Assembly: GCA_032988165.1 (NCBI GenBank)
Contig: JANTQF010000074.1
Location: forward strand, 62,001-126,000
Direction of reading: 5' to 3'
DNA: 64,000 nt
From: Emmonsiellopsis sp. PD_33
Lineage: Eukaryota; Ascomycota; Eurotiomycetes; Onygenales; Ajellomycetaceae
The notes beneath the pieces are model-generated. The model saw nothing but the letters and a program-made list of their open reading frames with translations, did not search any database and was not told the DNA's origin. This document shows positions 13,651-26,434 of this stretch, one piece after another. Made by a program: the position numbers and the translations under genes. How positions within the stretch are numbered: the stretch's first letter is position 1; the number at the start of each line of letters is the position of its first letter.

Positions 13651-14776
13651 ATGAGAACTAACAACTTCTTTAGGATGCCTCAAATAAAAGCTGCCTCTGC
13701 CTCCATCACCCCTTGCAAGACTCAGGGCAGCAAAACTGATTTTGAACCAGAGGAGAATCCTGAAGCTGCTGAGATCCAGAAAGTCTCTATATGTCACCAC
13801 TGTGTGATGGACTATATCTATTCTAAGAATCTTAATTGACTCTGTGATAAGCTCTCTGGGAGTAAGAATGCCTGCAGCAATTATGTGTGAGATAAAAAAA
13901 TATGCACTGAGGTTCCCACAGAAATGTTAGAGTAGATTGGAAATGAACAGGTCTTACATAATAATTATCTTAACACCTTAAATTCCTTTGTTAAGTTTAT
14001 TCATGCTAAGAATGTCAATAATCATATGGATACTATGAAGATGGAGTTAGCAGAGCTTATTAAAAAGAAGTCTAAAGTTAAAAAGAAGCCTACTATAGGT
14101 AGAGAGGGCTTAGTTGCCAGTAATGTTAAGGGTAGCTAGATGGAATTTGAAAAGGTCACTGTGCTGCAGAAGATTGCCTCTGAACTTAAATAGTAGTAGG
14201 AAATTAGAGAAGTGCAGCTCCAGTAGATAGCTAATTTAGTTGAGACAGTCAAAATATATAGACTCATTTAATTATTATATTAATATAGCTAATAAATTGT
14301 GAAATAGGGTGTGGGTAAAAATCTGAGCACCATCAGACTTGAAATTCAGAACTTGGGAGATGAGATTCACAGTCTGAATGTATAGGTACAGTATTACCCA
14401 GGCTCAATATATTTTATAAATCCTATATGAATGACCCTATACTAACTAATATCTTATTTATATAGGTGAAATGGAAGATGAGTGTGAAGAGCAAGATGAA
14501 GTTGTCTAGCTTAAAGTGCTACCTCCCCTCCACTCACTATAATACTCTGATTAAGAGTTTCAATGAATTTAACACTAATATGGGTTGGAGCCCCTCTCTC
14601 CTTATAATAGTACTAGAGACAGGAGACTACCATAGATGTGCCCATTTAGTGCCTGCTCCCCCTGTCCACTCTAACAAACCTGATGATGAGATAGCTGGGG
14701 GGGAGACACAGTTAGTTTTGAAGATTGGAGGAAAGGATGGAGATGCTATAAAGAGGGTGGGTAGTGAGTTCTTTTA
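13651..14776 (+). pseudogene. Unidentified decayed gene with Cys-rich motif
   Basis: From the ATG at 13,651 (or the internal Met at 13,675) a frame runs to about 14,275 with several stops of the C-to-T/G-to-A kind. It encodes a polar N-terminus, then a cluster beginning CHHC followed by further Cys residues ('LCDKLSGSKNAC', 'KKICTEVP') that could bind zinc, then a Lys/Glu-rich segment likely to be helical. A textbook intron end (CTAAC ... TTATATAG) at about 14,436-14,464 precedes a second open stretch, 14,466-14,776, which suggests a spliced gene and not an LTR polyprotein. I do not recognise the family. It could be a host gene, or cargo or gag of an unknown element. Confidence 0.45.
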
Positions 14777-14897
14777 GATTTTTTGGGTTCAGATATGAGG
14801 TTTGATTTCTTTTTCTTTTTTCTAGATAGATAGATAGGGATAATACAATGGATGGATGTTCTTTTTAATTATTTCCCTATTCTAAAAATAAAAATAT

Positions 14898-15354
14898 AAT
14901 GAAATATCAAAGTTCTACCCCAGAGGTAGGTGTATACACAGTAAATCCAATGCTCTATAGTTATACCATGACTCTGACATATAAAATGATGGCAGGACAG
15001 TGTGGTAATTAGCCTTCATTGTAATTTGCTCTCTAATATATTTACTAGAGCATTGTGCCAGATGAATTGTTAATGAAATATTAACATTATATTTCAGAGA
15101 ATAGTAAGTATACTATTAAATTGAGGTTTACTATCATATCATTGCTCCAATATATAGAATGGTGGCAGGACAGTGTGATAATTAGCCTTCATTGTAATTT
15201 GCTCTCCAATATATTTACTAGAGTATTATGCTAGATGAATTGTTAATGAAATATTAACATTATATTTCAGAGAATGATGAGTATACTGTTAAATTAAGGT
15301 TTACTAGCATATCATTACTCCAATATGTAGAATGGTAGTAGAATGGGGTGATAG
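14898..15354. repeat. Tandem ~173-bp repeat array, left part
   Basis: The string GGCAGGACAGTGTG recurs at 14,991 and 15,164, and the motif AATGAAATAT recurs at 14,898, 15,072 and 15,245. This gives a period of 173-174 bp for about two and a half copies. Copies differ mainly by transitions. The array is cut at 15,355 by the 5' LTR of B-right, and a related copy follows the 3' LTR at 26,760. Nature unknown: satellite, or amplified end of an element. Confidence 0.65.
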
Positions 15355-15681
15355 TGTGATAGAGATCCACCATCAGGTCAAATCAATTTTTTGCTGAGAC
15401 TTTTTGCTATTAAGCACAGCCATGAAGATAGATATTTTCCTTTCATTGTAAGACTTTATCTATTTGTTTGTGGATTTCTCATGCATGTGTATGCTTCTTT
15501 GAGATAGATTTTTTATTTCTTTTGTGTGTTACCTTATCATTCTATTACTATATTATTTTGTACTATAGATTGCCATTACATTCCTCTGCTTTGACTTTAA
15601 TATTAATTCTTTTCTTATGTTTGCTGCTGTCCTGTTCAGTGCTATCTGATGTGCATATCCTGTTCCTACTTTATTAGTGCA
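15355..15681 (+). repeat. 5' LTR of B-right (327 bp)
   Basis: Begins TGTGATAGAGATCC and ends ...TTAGTGCA. It aligns with the 3' LTR at 26,435-26,759, with differences that are mostly C/T or G/A. The internal sequence after the LTR begins CACAATTAGAAAT; I could not match it with confidence to a tRNA primer-binding site. Confidence 0.85.
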
Positions 15682-16103
15682 CACAATTAGAAATATGAAT
15701 GGATGAACAGATAGCAGTGTTGATATAAATAACTATACTAAGTTCTTTTTTCCTTTTTTCTTTTCTTTTATTAAGTGTATTGCTCAACACAATTCTCTTA
15801 TTTTAGTTTGTGATAGACCTATTTGGTTGGAGTGGGCCTGCAGCTTTGTGGCTGCATCAATGATAATACTATTAGAAGAAAACTTTAAAGAATGGACCTA
15901 CTGAACTATTGAAATCATCAAGCCATTCCTCAATAAATATAAACTCTAGTGAGAAGAAAAATCTGCAGCAGATCTTGCAGTTCCTTCTCTTTCTTGAGTT
16001 TCTAAATCTTTACCTGCAAAAAGATATAGATATTATCATCATTGTTAATCTATTTCTCATTTATAAATAAGAGCTGCTTATCTATTTATTTCTCTATTAA
16101 TAT

Positions 16104-17880
16104 ATGCCTCCTAAGCATGCTTGATCAGATTTCATCATATATTATTAAACTCAGTCAGGAAAAGCATCAGCTCTGCTGCTGAAAATTGAGATCAACAGTG
16201 AGAAGATATTCAGCTCTACTAATTCCTCATTAGGCCTGCCTATATCTAGTAGTGCCTTGCCTCCTGAAAGTGAAATAATCTATCAGTGGCTTGTCATGCT
16301 CATACTAGTTCCTGGATCCCTTGGAGCCCCCTCTTTTGATGGGAAAGATATCACTTAGTTTATCAATTAGTTTGATGCTGTGCTGAAGCTGCACTATATT
16401 CCTAAGGATGAAGCCTTGGCTGTATTATACAATTATTACTCTATAGAACTGTAGGGCCATGTAGATTGATTGGTGAAGAACTTGTAAATCTAAACTAAAG
16501 TTAAAGTAAGATTAATATTAGAGTTCTAGTAGGATGATGCTCATCAGTAAATGTACAACCAGATCTACCTAAATATTCTATTTAATTTCAAATGATTTTC
16601 CAGCTAAGATATTCTCACTTTCTGCTGCTAATTCTGTGCCATTACTGAGCTGTTGATCAGCTGAAATGAAATTTAGAAATCTTTTGCCTGCCAGTTATTC
16701 TTATGAGGTTTGTCTGATGGGATTTGCAAGAAGGCTTTTTATAAGGCTAGGTTTAATCAAAATAACCCATCTGAGTGGAAAATTTTGAAGGTTTGTGAAG
16801 CTGCAGTGGAATCTCAGAAAGTTAAAGAAAAGATAGCCTAAATAATCATACCTGATCTGAGTTCTCATATAATACTACTCACTTAACTACCTCCTACTCA
16901 GTCTGTCTTCAATCTACCCACTTTAGCTGTGCTGAGATCTTAAGTAGTTCTTTCTATACTATTTGCTTCTTCTGATTTAGCTTTAAGGAATTTAAATGAC
17001 AGCCTGCTTAAGTCTCTTATCAATTAGATGAATGTACTGTTACTGGCCATTATTAGATTTCAACAGCAGAGAAATATGTAATAGTTGGCTATAGTACTGC
17101 ACATTCTCACCAATTAAGGATCTATTAATTCTACTTGAGATCTTATGAATGTTTCCTATTATGAGATGCAGTGTGACCCTGATAGTCTATATTAATCTAG
17201 GTCTGGAAGCATGTCACAATATCATTATCCTCCTTGTACTTATTGAGGCTGTGGTGACTTATCTCATATACTTCCTCAGTGCCTCTAGATTGGTGAGCTA
17301 ATCAATCAAGAAAAGATCCATTGAAATAGAATGGATGAATACTTTAATGGACATGTGATGCAGTGTGACCTGAAGATCAATATAAATTAATATGAATCAC
17401 ATATTATTACTATTAAGTGTGCTCTTAAGTAGAGATCTATACCTCTCATTATCCTATTAGTAGTAAAACTCTGCAATGATGATAGTATTCTTATTTCCTC
17501 TGATGGCAGTTCATTATCAGTAGTTAATTTTATTAGTATATGTAATGTCAGATTTAAGAGCAGTATGAAAGAGGGCAACTTGGATAGTGAGGTGAAAGAG
17601 GCTGTTAGTGTGATAGCTACTCAAGCTACTACTAGAAATAATAAAAGTAAAGAGTCAGCTGCTGATAAAAATTGATCTACACTCTCTAACTGAATTGAAA
17701 AGGAGAAAGCCCTATCTTTTACTCACTCTTGAAGGGCTGATTGCTATTCAGATAGCTCTCAAAAATCTATTTTATTTACTGAGGATATTATCTTACCTTC
17801 ATCTGATCCTGATGATTCATAAATCCTTCATAATGACTAGCTGCAGAAAGAAATGTTAACTCAGCTGATTAATGAAGCTA
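16104..17880 (+). pseudogene. gag relic of B-right
   Basis: Starts MPPKHA, as in the inverted copy. In-frame stops sit at codons where Gln, Arg or Trp is expected. Near 17,236-17,283 a zinc knuckle is readable as CTY*GCGDLSHILPQC. Restoring one TGT-to-TAT change would give the CX2CX4HX4C spacing, supporting a nucleocapsid. The 3' end is approximate. The product would coat the element RNA; here it cannot be made. Confidence 0.7.
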
Positions 17881-18179
17881 TATCTAATATTAAGATAACT
17901 AAAGTATCTGAGATCTAAAAGAAAATCATCCTCTACTATCTCAGGAAACCTAAAGGATCCAAGTTCTCTATTAAAATAAAGGATAAGGAGAATTGTGCTA
18001 CTATGACCCAGACTGTCTTTAAGAAAATCATGTGTCAGGAGATCACAGGAATTCAGCTCAAAAATATTATAGCCTACTTTGCTTAATTATAGTAGACATT
18101 CTTCCAGAATCTTTCAGCTGAAGTTTAGTAACATATAATTAAGGAAGAATCTACTAGAGTCTTCTTTATTCAGCTCTCC

Positions 18180-21100
18180 CATCATATCTTAGAATATGAT
18201 CCTTAATGAAACCTGATGTCCATCAGTCATATCAAGTTTTCTATTAGTATTAGAAAAGGTCAAACTGAAGTCATATTTGATGGAGGAGTAAAGATTAACT
18301 GCATGATAAAGAGTACTATTTTAAGTCTTAATCTGATCATTCAGAAAGATACTTTCAAGCTAATCCTTGATACTGATGATCAGCACAGTGATATTATTAG
18401 AATCTATAAGAATGTTCTAATTTATATTGGATCTATATCTATACCTCAAACCTTCTTCATTCTAGAGTGTGGTTCCCATGAGTGCATTCTAGGCTGTCCC
18501 TATGAAAATGTGACTTGATTAGTGTGACAGACAGATAATATGGGTAGTATTACTATTATAATTTTTAACCTGAATGATGAGACTAATCAGGTGTCTTTTC
18601 TTAGCTATTCTTCAGAAGACTATGATGATAGATAGCTGAATAATCTTCATGATAAGTGTCAGTCTTTAAATTAGAAATGCTAAGTCTGACTAATCTTTAT
18701 AATAATAATAATGAGTAAAGAGATGAAGTCAGAGTCAGCAGCCTCAGTGTAGTGAATAGCAGGATAGAAATTCTGCCACATAAGAGTAGTGAGAGAGATT
18801 CCAGCTAATCATAATTTCCTAGCCTGAGACTAATAAATACCTCCAGTTAATCAGAGGTCATCATTTAATTGCCTCAGAAATCTCTACCATACATTCCTAC
18901 CATTCTGCAACAGTACTTTCAGTTATCCTTACATACTATGTTTTCTTTCTTATAGCATCCTATCTCTAAAATTTATCAAGTTTGTAGCATTTAACTGCAC
19001 AACCTTTCTCTCTATAATTCTACTGAGCTTTCTCCTCAATCTCATCACCTGATTATCATCACACTGTACAAGTAAAAAGTAGATAAGATTCAGCCTCTTA
19101 ATATGCTAATGATAGATAAAGAGATACCTAGTAGAATAAATTAATGAAGAGAGATTTATTAGAAATGATATTAAAATAACATTAAATTTGTAAAGAATTT
19201 ACCTTTACCTTATAACTACCTGATCATGCCTTGTTTCTTAGATTGCCAGCATGGCTCTCACCTCACACCAGACAGAATAGAAAAGCTTTGAATTAGATCT
19301 ATTTTGATGTCTTAAGAATGTGAGCTGCTGATTGAGATCTTACTTAGATGGGAGAAAGTATTAGTATGAAGCTTCAATAATTATGAGAAACTAACTGAGA
19401 AAGTCTCTCTACTAATCAAAATTCATACTATTAAGTATAAAGTATGGCAGGCCTCTAAGTTTTCTGTTTCTTGAAAATTGCTGTTAATAGTTATAAATAT
19501 ACTTTATGAGTGAGTTAATTCTGGCATCTTTGAACATTGCCATGATTTATATTGGAATAAATGATTCCTTGTCAAGAAGAAGGAGTCTAGAAAATACTGA
19601 ATTGTCAATGCCTGCATGGATATGAATGCTATTATAGTTTGAGATGCCTATATTCCTCTCAGTGCTGATGCTTTTGCAGAAGATTTTACTGGGTAAGTTA
19701 TCACTAGTATGATGAATTTCTTTTCTGAATATGACTAAATTACTTTGCATGAGAATAGCTGTGATATGACTACCTTTCAAACCCTAATTGACCTTCTTTG
19801 CCAGATAATATTACTGCAGGATGCCATGAATTCTATTACTACCTTCTGTCAAGTCATAATTTGTATTCTTTACTTAAATATTCCCTACCAGGTAGATAAT
19901 TTTATGAATGATGTTGGTGTGAAAGATCTGTAATCTTAGTATAATAATAAAGAGATCATACCAGAAATTTACTGGTTTATTTTGGAGCATCTTCAAAATC
20001 TGAATCAGATCCTGATCAGCATTGAGCTCTCAAACACATACATCCAGGTTGTAAAATCTGAGTTCAGCTGCTCTAGCATGATTCTTATTGAATATATTAT
20101 TAATGCTGATAGGTGCTGCTCTAAGGCCACCAAAATTGTCAAAATCATTGAGTAGCCTGAATCAACTGAGATTATTAGGGCTTATATCTTTATTAGTGTT
20201 TGTGTGTATTATTACATCTGAATTCTGAACTTTACCCTCATTTTCAACCTGATTTATGTGCTGTTCAAGAAAAATGCCTTTTTCATCTAGGGATCTAAGT
20301 AATTGAATGTCATGTTAGTTCTGAAGATAGTACTAATGATTACTTCTACTCTGCACTGCATTGATTATTCTAATGATACTAGGAATATTATAGTTGCAAC
20401 TGATGCCAGCAAGTATGACTGAGGAGGAATACTGAGTTAGTGAGATGTTGAGAATAGAAAGCTTCATTCCTATTAATATGAAAGTGGGATTTAGAGCCTG
20501 ATGAAAGTGAAGTATAATGTAGAAAAATAAGAGTGCTAAGCTATTCTTAAAATGTTAAAGAAATGCTGATATTATCTATATAATGTTTACTTCATTCTCA
20601 AAACTAACACAAAAACTTTAATTGCTCAACTCAACTGGACAGCCACTGATCTTCCTAGTGCTCTGGTAACTAACTGGCTTATCTGAATTTGAATGTTTGA
20701 TTTTGATGTTTATTATGTTCCTAAATGGATTTATAGTACTGCTGATGGTCTTTCTTGATGACTGTCTGCTAATAATAAGATGCCTGAGAATTAATGAATT
20801 CATTGAGATAGAGCTTAATTATATTAGTATGACTTCTATTACTATCTCTAACTTTAATATTCCTAATGATGCTAACAGCAAAGAATCCTATGTTCTTTCA
20901 TCATCCTATTTCAACTGCAGTAAATTAATTGCCAGATATCTCATCATCTTGAAGTGGCCTGATGATATCTCTTGTAAGGTTTTCCTGAAGTAGCACAAGT
21001 ATGCACTAAACTATATGATGCATGGGCAACATCTATTTTACTGATTGAGCAAAGGGATTCTGCTGAGGCATGTAGTGGATGATCTGGATGAGCAGAAGGA

Positions 21101-22250
21101 AATCATTACTTAAATGCATAATGAGTTAGATTATAAAGACTGTGAGGCAACCAACTATAAGGTCTCTCAGTGATATTAGTGGGAAGGTCTATTTACTAAT
21201 ATTAAGACATATTACAAGAGATACTACAAATACCAGTTCTAGGAAAGTAACTACCTTAAAGAGCTACTATATCCAACTCACTGCAACTATCTATAGGATA
21301 AGTGGTGTATTGATGTCATCAAGTTTCTGAAGAACTGAGGGAAATTGTGTGTAGTTATTACTTGGAATGACCTCACTGGCTGGGTCAAAGATTAGCTCCT
21401 TATGCATGCAAAAGCAGAACATGTGGCCCAGTTTATTTATAAGAATATCATATGCTAACATGGCTGTTTCTGAGAAATAGTGTGTAATGATGGGCTGGAA
21501 AATCAGAAGTAGATTAGAATTCTCACTGTTAAGTATTATATTAAGTAGATAATGATTTTGCTGTACAATGTGAAAGTAAATGGCATGATTGAATGTAGCT
21601 ATCACTCTATTTTAGATGTGCTGGTAAAGCTTGCTGTAAATGAGAGAAATTAAGTTAATTATTTCCACTTAGTATTATGAGTAGATTATATCTTCATTTA
21701 ACAATTAACAGGTGAAATGCTATTCTATCTGTAATATAGTTATAATACTATCCTCCCTGTTAAGTTTGAGGTTTCAATGTGGTAAATGCTTTCATAGCAC
21801 ACTGTTTACTCTCATGCTAACTTAATATACATATAGATTTAATAGTTAGAGAGATGGGATGAGGATCTGAAGGAGGTAGCCTTTCATCTATAGTATGTGT
21901 AAGAGAAAAATTGAGATCTATTTAATGAGATCAAAAGATTAGTATGTGATTTAGTTCAGGTGGGAGATCTCATTCTTCTGCATGACATTAAAATAGAAAC
22001 ATCCTATTCTATTAAACTTAACTTCTGATGATTGAGTCTATATTGTGTGTGGGAAGTAAACTATAAGAAGAGTACTTACTATTTTAAAGAGCTAAATAGC
22101 ACACTGTTCTGCAACACCACTATAGGTAACTAAATAAAGAAATTTTATCTTTATGATAACTAAATATCAGTAGTGTTGGATAATGCAGATCCAGTGGAGG
22201 ATAATAGTAAGAAAAAAGAAGATGTAGATAGAGAAGAGAATACTTTGTAA
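18180..22250 (+). pseudogene. pol relic of B-right (PR-RT-RH-IN)
   Basis: The protease region (18,216-18,518) has 'DGGVKINCMI' and 'ECILGCPYE', resembling the active-site and LGxP-type strings of gypsy proteases. RT begins near 19,550 ('FLVKKKESRK', 'MNFFSEYD') and its YxDD equivalent is mutated ('FMNDVGVKDL', about 19,900-19,930). RNase H spans about 20,270-20,755 ('YNVEK', 'TLIAQLNWTATDLPSALVTNW', 'TADGLS'). Integrase spans about 21,000-22,250, with core strings 'TWNDLTGWV', 'HVAQFIYKNIIC' and 'VNGMIE', and a C-terminal segment with 'GNQIKKFYL'-like residues. Stops occur throughout, and several catalytic acids have changed by G-to-A. Confidence 0.8.
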
Positions 22251-22698
22251 TCTCTAATTTCTTATAATAAAAGTTTTATAGTTATTATCTGACTACTGTA
22301 TTTATTTCCTTATTTTGTTCATTTTCTTTATTTCCTTTATTTAGCTGTATCCACTTGTCAGTTTATTTCCTTTATTAGTTGTCTCTTTATGATTCAAATG
22401 CTGATATGAGTAGCATGCTAGGGGCTGAATGCATCTTTACATTTCTTTGTAGTTTTCTTTGTTTCTTTCATTTTATAGCCATCAAAATGATGATATACCT
22501 CTCTTACTCTCTCATTTTACTGACTACAGCCATCTTTGTGCCTTGTGTTTGAAAAGCTATAAGAGCACACTCTGCCTCATATTTTCCTTCACCTCTTCCT
22601 TACCATTATTATAGATATCTCAACCCTGCCTTTAGACTAACTTATGTGACACATAATAATGCTGTATCTATGATTTCCCTCACTTCCTTCCTGCAAAA
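22251..22698 (+). other. Spacer between pol and ORF3 in B-right
   Basis: No coding signal recognised. The stretch is collinear with about 1,140-1,590 in the inverted copy, so it belongs to the element. It could hold a subgenomic promoter or splice signals for ORF3, but nothing specific is visible. Confidence 0.4.
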
Positions 22699-25450
22699 AT
22701 GTTGAACTACTAAAATCTGCCTGCCTTGGCCTTAAAGTCTACTAATTCCCTCATTTTGATTGAACATGGAAGGTGTAAGTTCACAACCACCAAAAAGATT
22801 CAGAAGTATATTAATACACTTGACAGGCACTCAGCTCTGCACTATTAAGTCCAGTGTGAGATTGCTGACCTGATTATAAGTAGGCATGAAAATAGGGAGG
22901 ATGAGGTAGCTGCATATTTTAAATGAATGAAGAAGGATGAGGCCTGGCATGCAGTGATATCTGAGGCTGACTTTCACTACCAGATAATGGAGATCTGTTG
23001 TGTGGTAGAGATAGTCAGAGTTTGTTAAAATTATACTTTAGAAGGGTATAAAACTTGTGTGAAGTACTAGGGGAAGGCTGTTACTAATAAATTCTGACTA
23101 ATACTAAAGAAGGATAAATAGTGCTGATGTGCAGTAACCCTTGCAAGAAATTATAATTATCTATTTGTAGTAGAAAGAATCAATCAGGCAATATGGATTT
23201 AGCTATATTAAAATCCTGAGAGAGGTAAAAAGCTGAATAAGAAGCTGATACTCTCTGACCTTAACATAGTCTTTAAGCTAGATTTTATTAGCTCTACATT
23301 AAACATGGAAGCTATCTATACTACTAGGCTTTATATTAGCCTTGAGGAAATTCTTGTAGCTGGTGCTCCATCATCTCTCCCTGTGCTTATTAACTCTTAC
23401 CTATTAATTTTCTTATCTCTATCCTTTTGAAATCTTCAGTCTCAGCCTCCTTCAGCTTTACTGTATGATTCTCATATAACTAGCTAAATATCTCTGCCTT
23501 CTCCTTGCTCTCCTCAGAATAATTACTGTTATTCTGAATTGATTTTCATATTCTCTTCTACTTTCTTACCTGATGCTTCTTAAAATCCTAGCTCTAGTTT
23601 ATCTACTCCTTACCTATAACATATCTCTAGTCAATCAATTTTATTGATAGTCATCTCACTGTTTAATATTAGTCTCTCCTGTTTTACCAGCATGTCATTA
23701 GAAGAAATGATAGAACTTGAAAATTAAGATACTAATAAGAAGGACCCAGACATTACTGAAGTTATTGAAAATTGTTAGGAGACTAGCTGTTATAAATGTA
23801 CATACTATTAAAATATCAAACTTGCCCTGAAAGCTCAGCTTAGTGATGTGAAGGAGCTGAATGATAGTTAGCTTGTCAAGCTTTTAAATTAGCTTGTAAA
23901 ACTGGCATCCTCTTTTCCTTTATGCTACTACCATGCTGTTAATCTTGGAGGAAAAATTGATTTACTGACTTAAGGTTTGAATCAAGTGGCCTTATCATTC
24001 AGACTTGATGCTATTATTAATAGCTGTAGAAATCTTGGCTGGATTTATACTACTAACAGCACTTTTCATTATTTTCATAAAGGTTGTTACCCTGCCTGTC
24101 CTGAGGACCTTCTTTAGATATATTATATGAAACATGCTGCTCTCCCTTCCATTATTTTGCTGGACTGAGTAAACATGTTGAAAAGCCTTGAGTTGGAAAA
24201 TATAGATGTAAACTGTGTACTAAATGATTAAGATGTAGATAGCTCTTTATCTCTTCTGATTTTCTCCTAACTCTGAATGGAGATGGCTGTGAGAAATGTA
24301 CTTATTACATATAACACACTTGAAAAAATAGTAGTACATAAATGGGATATATACTTATTTCATCAGTAAAAGAATCAGAAGTCACTAAGATGGCTCTATA
24401 TGATACTCCATGAAATTGTTTAGTAGATAATTTATCAGAACCTGGTTTACTATGCCTGATATATTACTCTTTACCTGGATCACCAGATGAGGCTCATCTC
24501 CTACCCTTATTATATCAAGTTTGTCAGAAAGAAGGATAGTATGTTTTTCTAGCATATTAATATCAACATTTAGTACCTTACTGAGAAAAATCATAATATA
24601 AATATGATTCAAGGGTCTATCAGCATAATAAATGAGGATCATGCAAACTACATAACTGTAATTCCTGACATGCATTACTGTGTCTCTGAGTGGAATTACT
24701 GACTTTATGGAAGAGGGTTTCTGAATGGTGGAATTATTCAGAATGTCTCTCTATAGATACTCACTAATTAAGATTTGTAGGATTTCAAGACTGACTGAAA
24801 GACTGTTCCTTACAAATAGAGAGATATGTGAATTATCATGCTGTACATTCCCTATAAGAGTACTAGCCTGACTACAATTAAGTGGAAAATGATGCTTCTA
24901 TAATTTGTTGGAATTCAGAAAGATGATAAGTCTTTAGAAGTTTCAGAGAGTAATATATAAGAGTAACTCTTGCAGGCAAATTAAGATCTCATTTATGAAC
25001 TTATGATATTCTCTAATCTACCTATTCTATACAGTAACATTTCTTATTACTTTCCTGCTACTATAGCTATGATGGGTCTTGATGTACTTTCTGAAGCTTT
25101 AATTAAATATTAGTAATGAAATGATTCTTTAGTCTGAAGAGAGTAATAAATTCTTTTTGATCTAGTGTCTGATTAGCCAGCTAAGAATCACATTCTGACC
25201 TGATGTAAGAGAGCTGTGAGAGCTGCAATTTATACCTTTATAATGATGATAAATGCTAAGAAATAGCTATTCAGTCAGCAGAGTTTCTTTTACTATTACT
25301 ATAATAACATTTCTCTTAATTCTATTATTGATGATTATGTAGCTGCAGAAGGAGATATCATTAAGATCCCAGTTCATAGCTGTGAGAAGATAGATATTAG
25401 CTAGTTGATTCAGCTAATTATGATTTTCTGCCTCAGGGCTAGGAAATATT
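22699..25450 (+). pseudogene. ORF3: extra ORF with 2OG-Fe(II) oxygenase-like domain (decayed)
   Basis: A single reading frame, without frameshift, extends from the ATG at 22,699 for about 900 codons, broken only by stops of the kind transitions make. The first ~570 codons are of unknown type. From about 24,300 the frame reads like a double-stranded beta-helix oxygenase. 'FF*HINI' (24,547-24,564) stands where an HxD iron motif is expected. 'NMIQGSISIINEDHAN' follows at 24,604. 'LYIPYKSTSLTTIKW' (24,841-24,885) fits a segment with the distal His (now Tyr, at 24,853) about ten residues before an Arg/Lys. HxD-to-His spacing is about 100 residues, normal for the superfamily. Residues are decayed, so the assignment is inference. 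Position 3' of integrase is where env-like ORFs sit in other gypsy elements, but no env-like membrane features are seen in ORF3. Confidence 0.5.
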
Positions 25451-26418
25451 TTAGTTAATCAGAGCCTGCTATTCTGTTATAGTTGCTACCCTTACTGCCA
25501 CTAGTGCATGTTTATTTTTTTTTCCTTATTATGTTACTTAGTTTGCTTCCTCTATATTTCCTTCATATCTTTCTTAGTTTCTTTTATTTTCTATGTATAG
25601 TCTACTGCTACTCTATGTTTATTTTTCTTACTATATTTATTTTCCTTTCTATACTTACTTATTTGTATATATCTTGCTCTGTACCTTCTACTGCTGATTT
25701 TACCTATTATGTTTTCTTTCTCTCTACTCTTTATTTTCCTTGTGTTCTTTTCTTCTTTATTGCCTGTGCTACTTACCTCAATCTTTATTACTATCTATTA
25801 TCAGCTATCCTGCCCCTTCCTTCATCTACCATACAAGTATGATACCCTCTCTTCTTGTGATGGGACTATGAATCTTATCATGTATAAAATTATTAGTATA
25901 AAGTTATGTGCTTGCAGGCTACTCTATCTATCTAGAGTATACTCTTTCTTTATTACTAACCTGCTCATTCATTTCTCTGGGCCTCACTTCTACCCAGTAG
26001 TTTACATGTTCTAGGGCTGTACTCTGCCCTCTCCTCATTTAGAAACCTCTTACTGATTCTATTTCAGCTCCTATCTCTATTTCTGGTTATGAAGGCTGTC
26101 ACCCCACAATTTCATAATTCAAGCTGTTAATGAACTATCCTGCCTGGGCCTCTACTTAAAAATGCCAGCTACATTTACTGTAGCCTAAGAAGGGCTTTAC
26201 TGTTGCTGATTTACCTATCTATCTCTAGCCTTATCTTTCTGTCTTGCAGCCTCAATGTGGCTGCTTTCTTGCAAATAGATAATCTGATATACAGTGTGTG
26301 GCTACTTATTAGCTGATTTTGGGATGACATAGTTGGATTAATTTCAGGACAATATATTTAGAGCTGCTGCTCTCACTGTGATACTGAGCTATTCTTCTAT
26401 TTACTGGATTAATGAATT
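25451..26418 (+). other. 3' untranslated region of B-right
   Basis: T-rich sequence with a hydrophobic open frame (25,483-25,842) that looks like a by-product of poly-pyrimidine composition. I recognise no domain. It separates ORF3 from the polypurine tract. Confidence 0.4.
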
Positions 26419-26434
26419 GAGGGGAGGGGAGATA
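26419..26434 (+). other. Polypurine tract of B-right
   Basis: A purine run (GAGGGGAGGGGAGATA) ends exactly where the 3' LTR begins with TGTGATAG. By analogy with LTR retrotransposons it would prime plus-strand DNA synthesis. It fixes the 5' boundary of the LTR. Confidence 0.75.

Noticed and set aside
14941..15350. Possible CRISPR array
   Set aside because: Period is 173 bp, with no short direct repeats separated by unique spacers; the genome is eukaryotic.
15468..15677. Repeated short ORF starting MWISHACVCFF, seen also at 8,135-8,374 and 26,548-26,757
   Set aside because: It lies inside the LTRs of family B; the repetition reflects LTR copies and not a conserved gene.
22699..25450. Interpreting ORF3 as an independent transposon nested in B-right
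   Set aside because: The N-terminal part is at the same place in the inverted copy B-left, so it was part of the ancestral element; an older capture event remains possible.
25483..25842. Hydrophobic 119-aa open frame that could be taken for an env-like membrane protein
   Set aside because: Pyrimidine-rich composition in the 3' region of B-right explains it; there is no signal peptide, Cys pattern or family string, and it could not be checked in the other copy.
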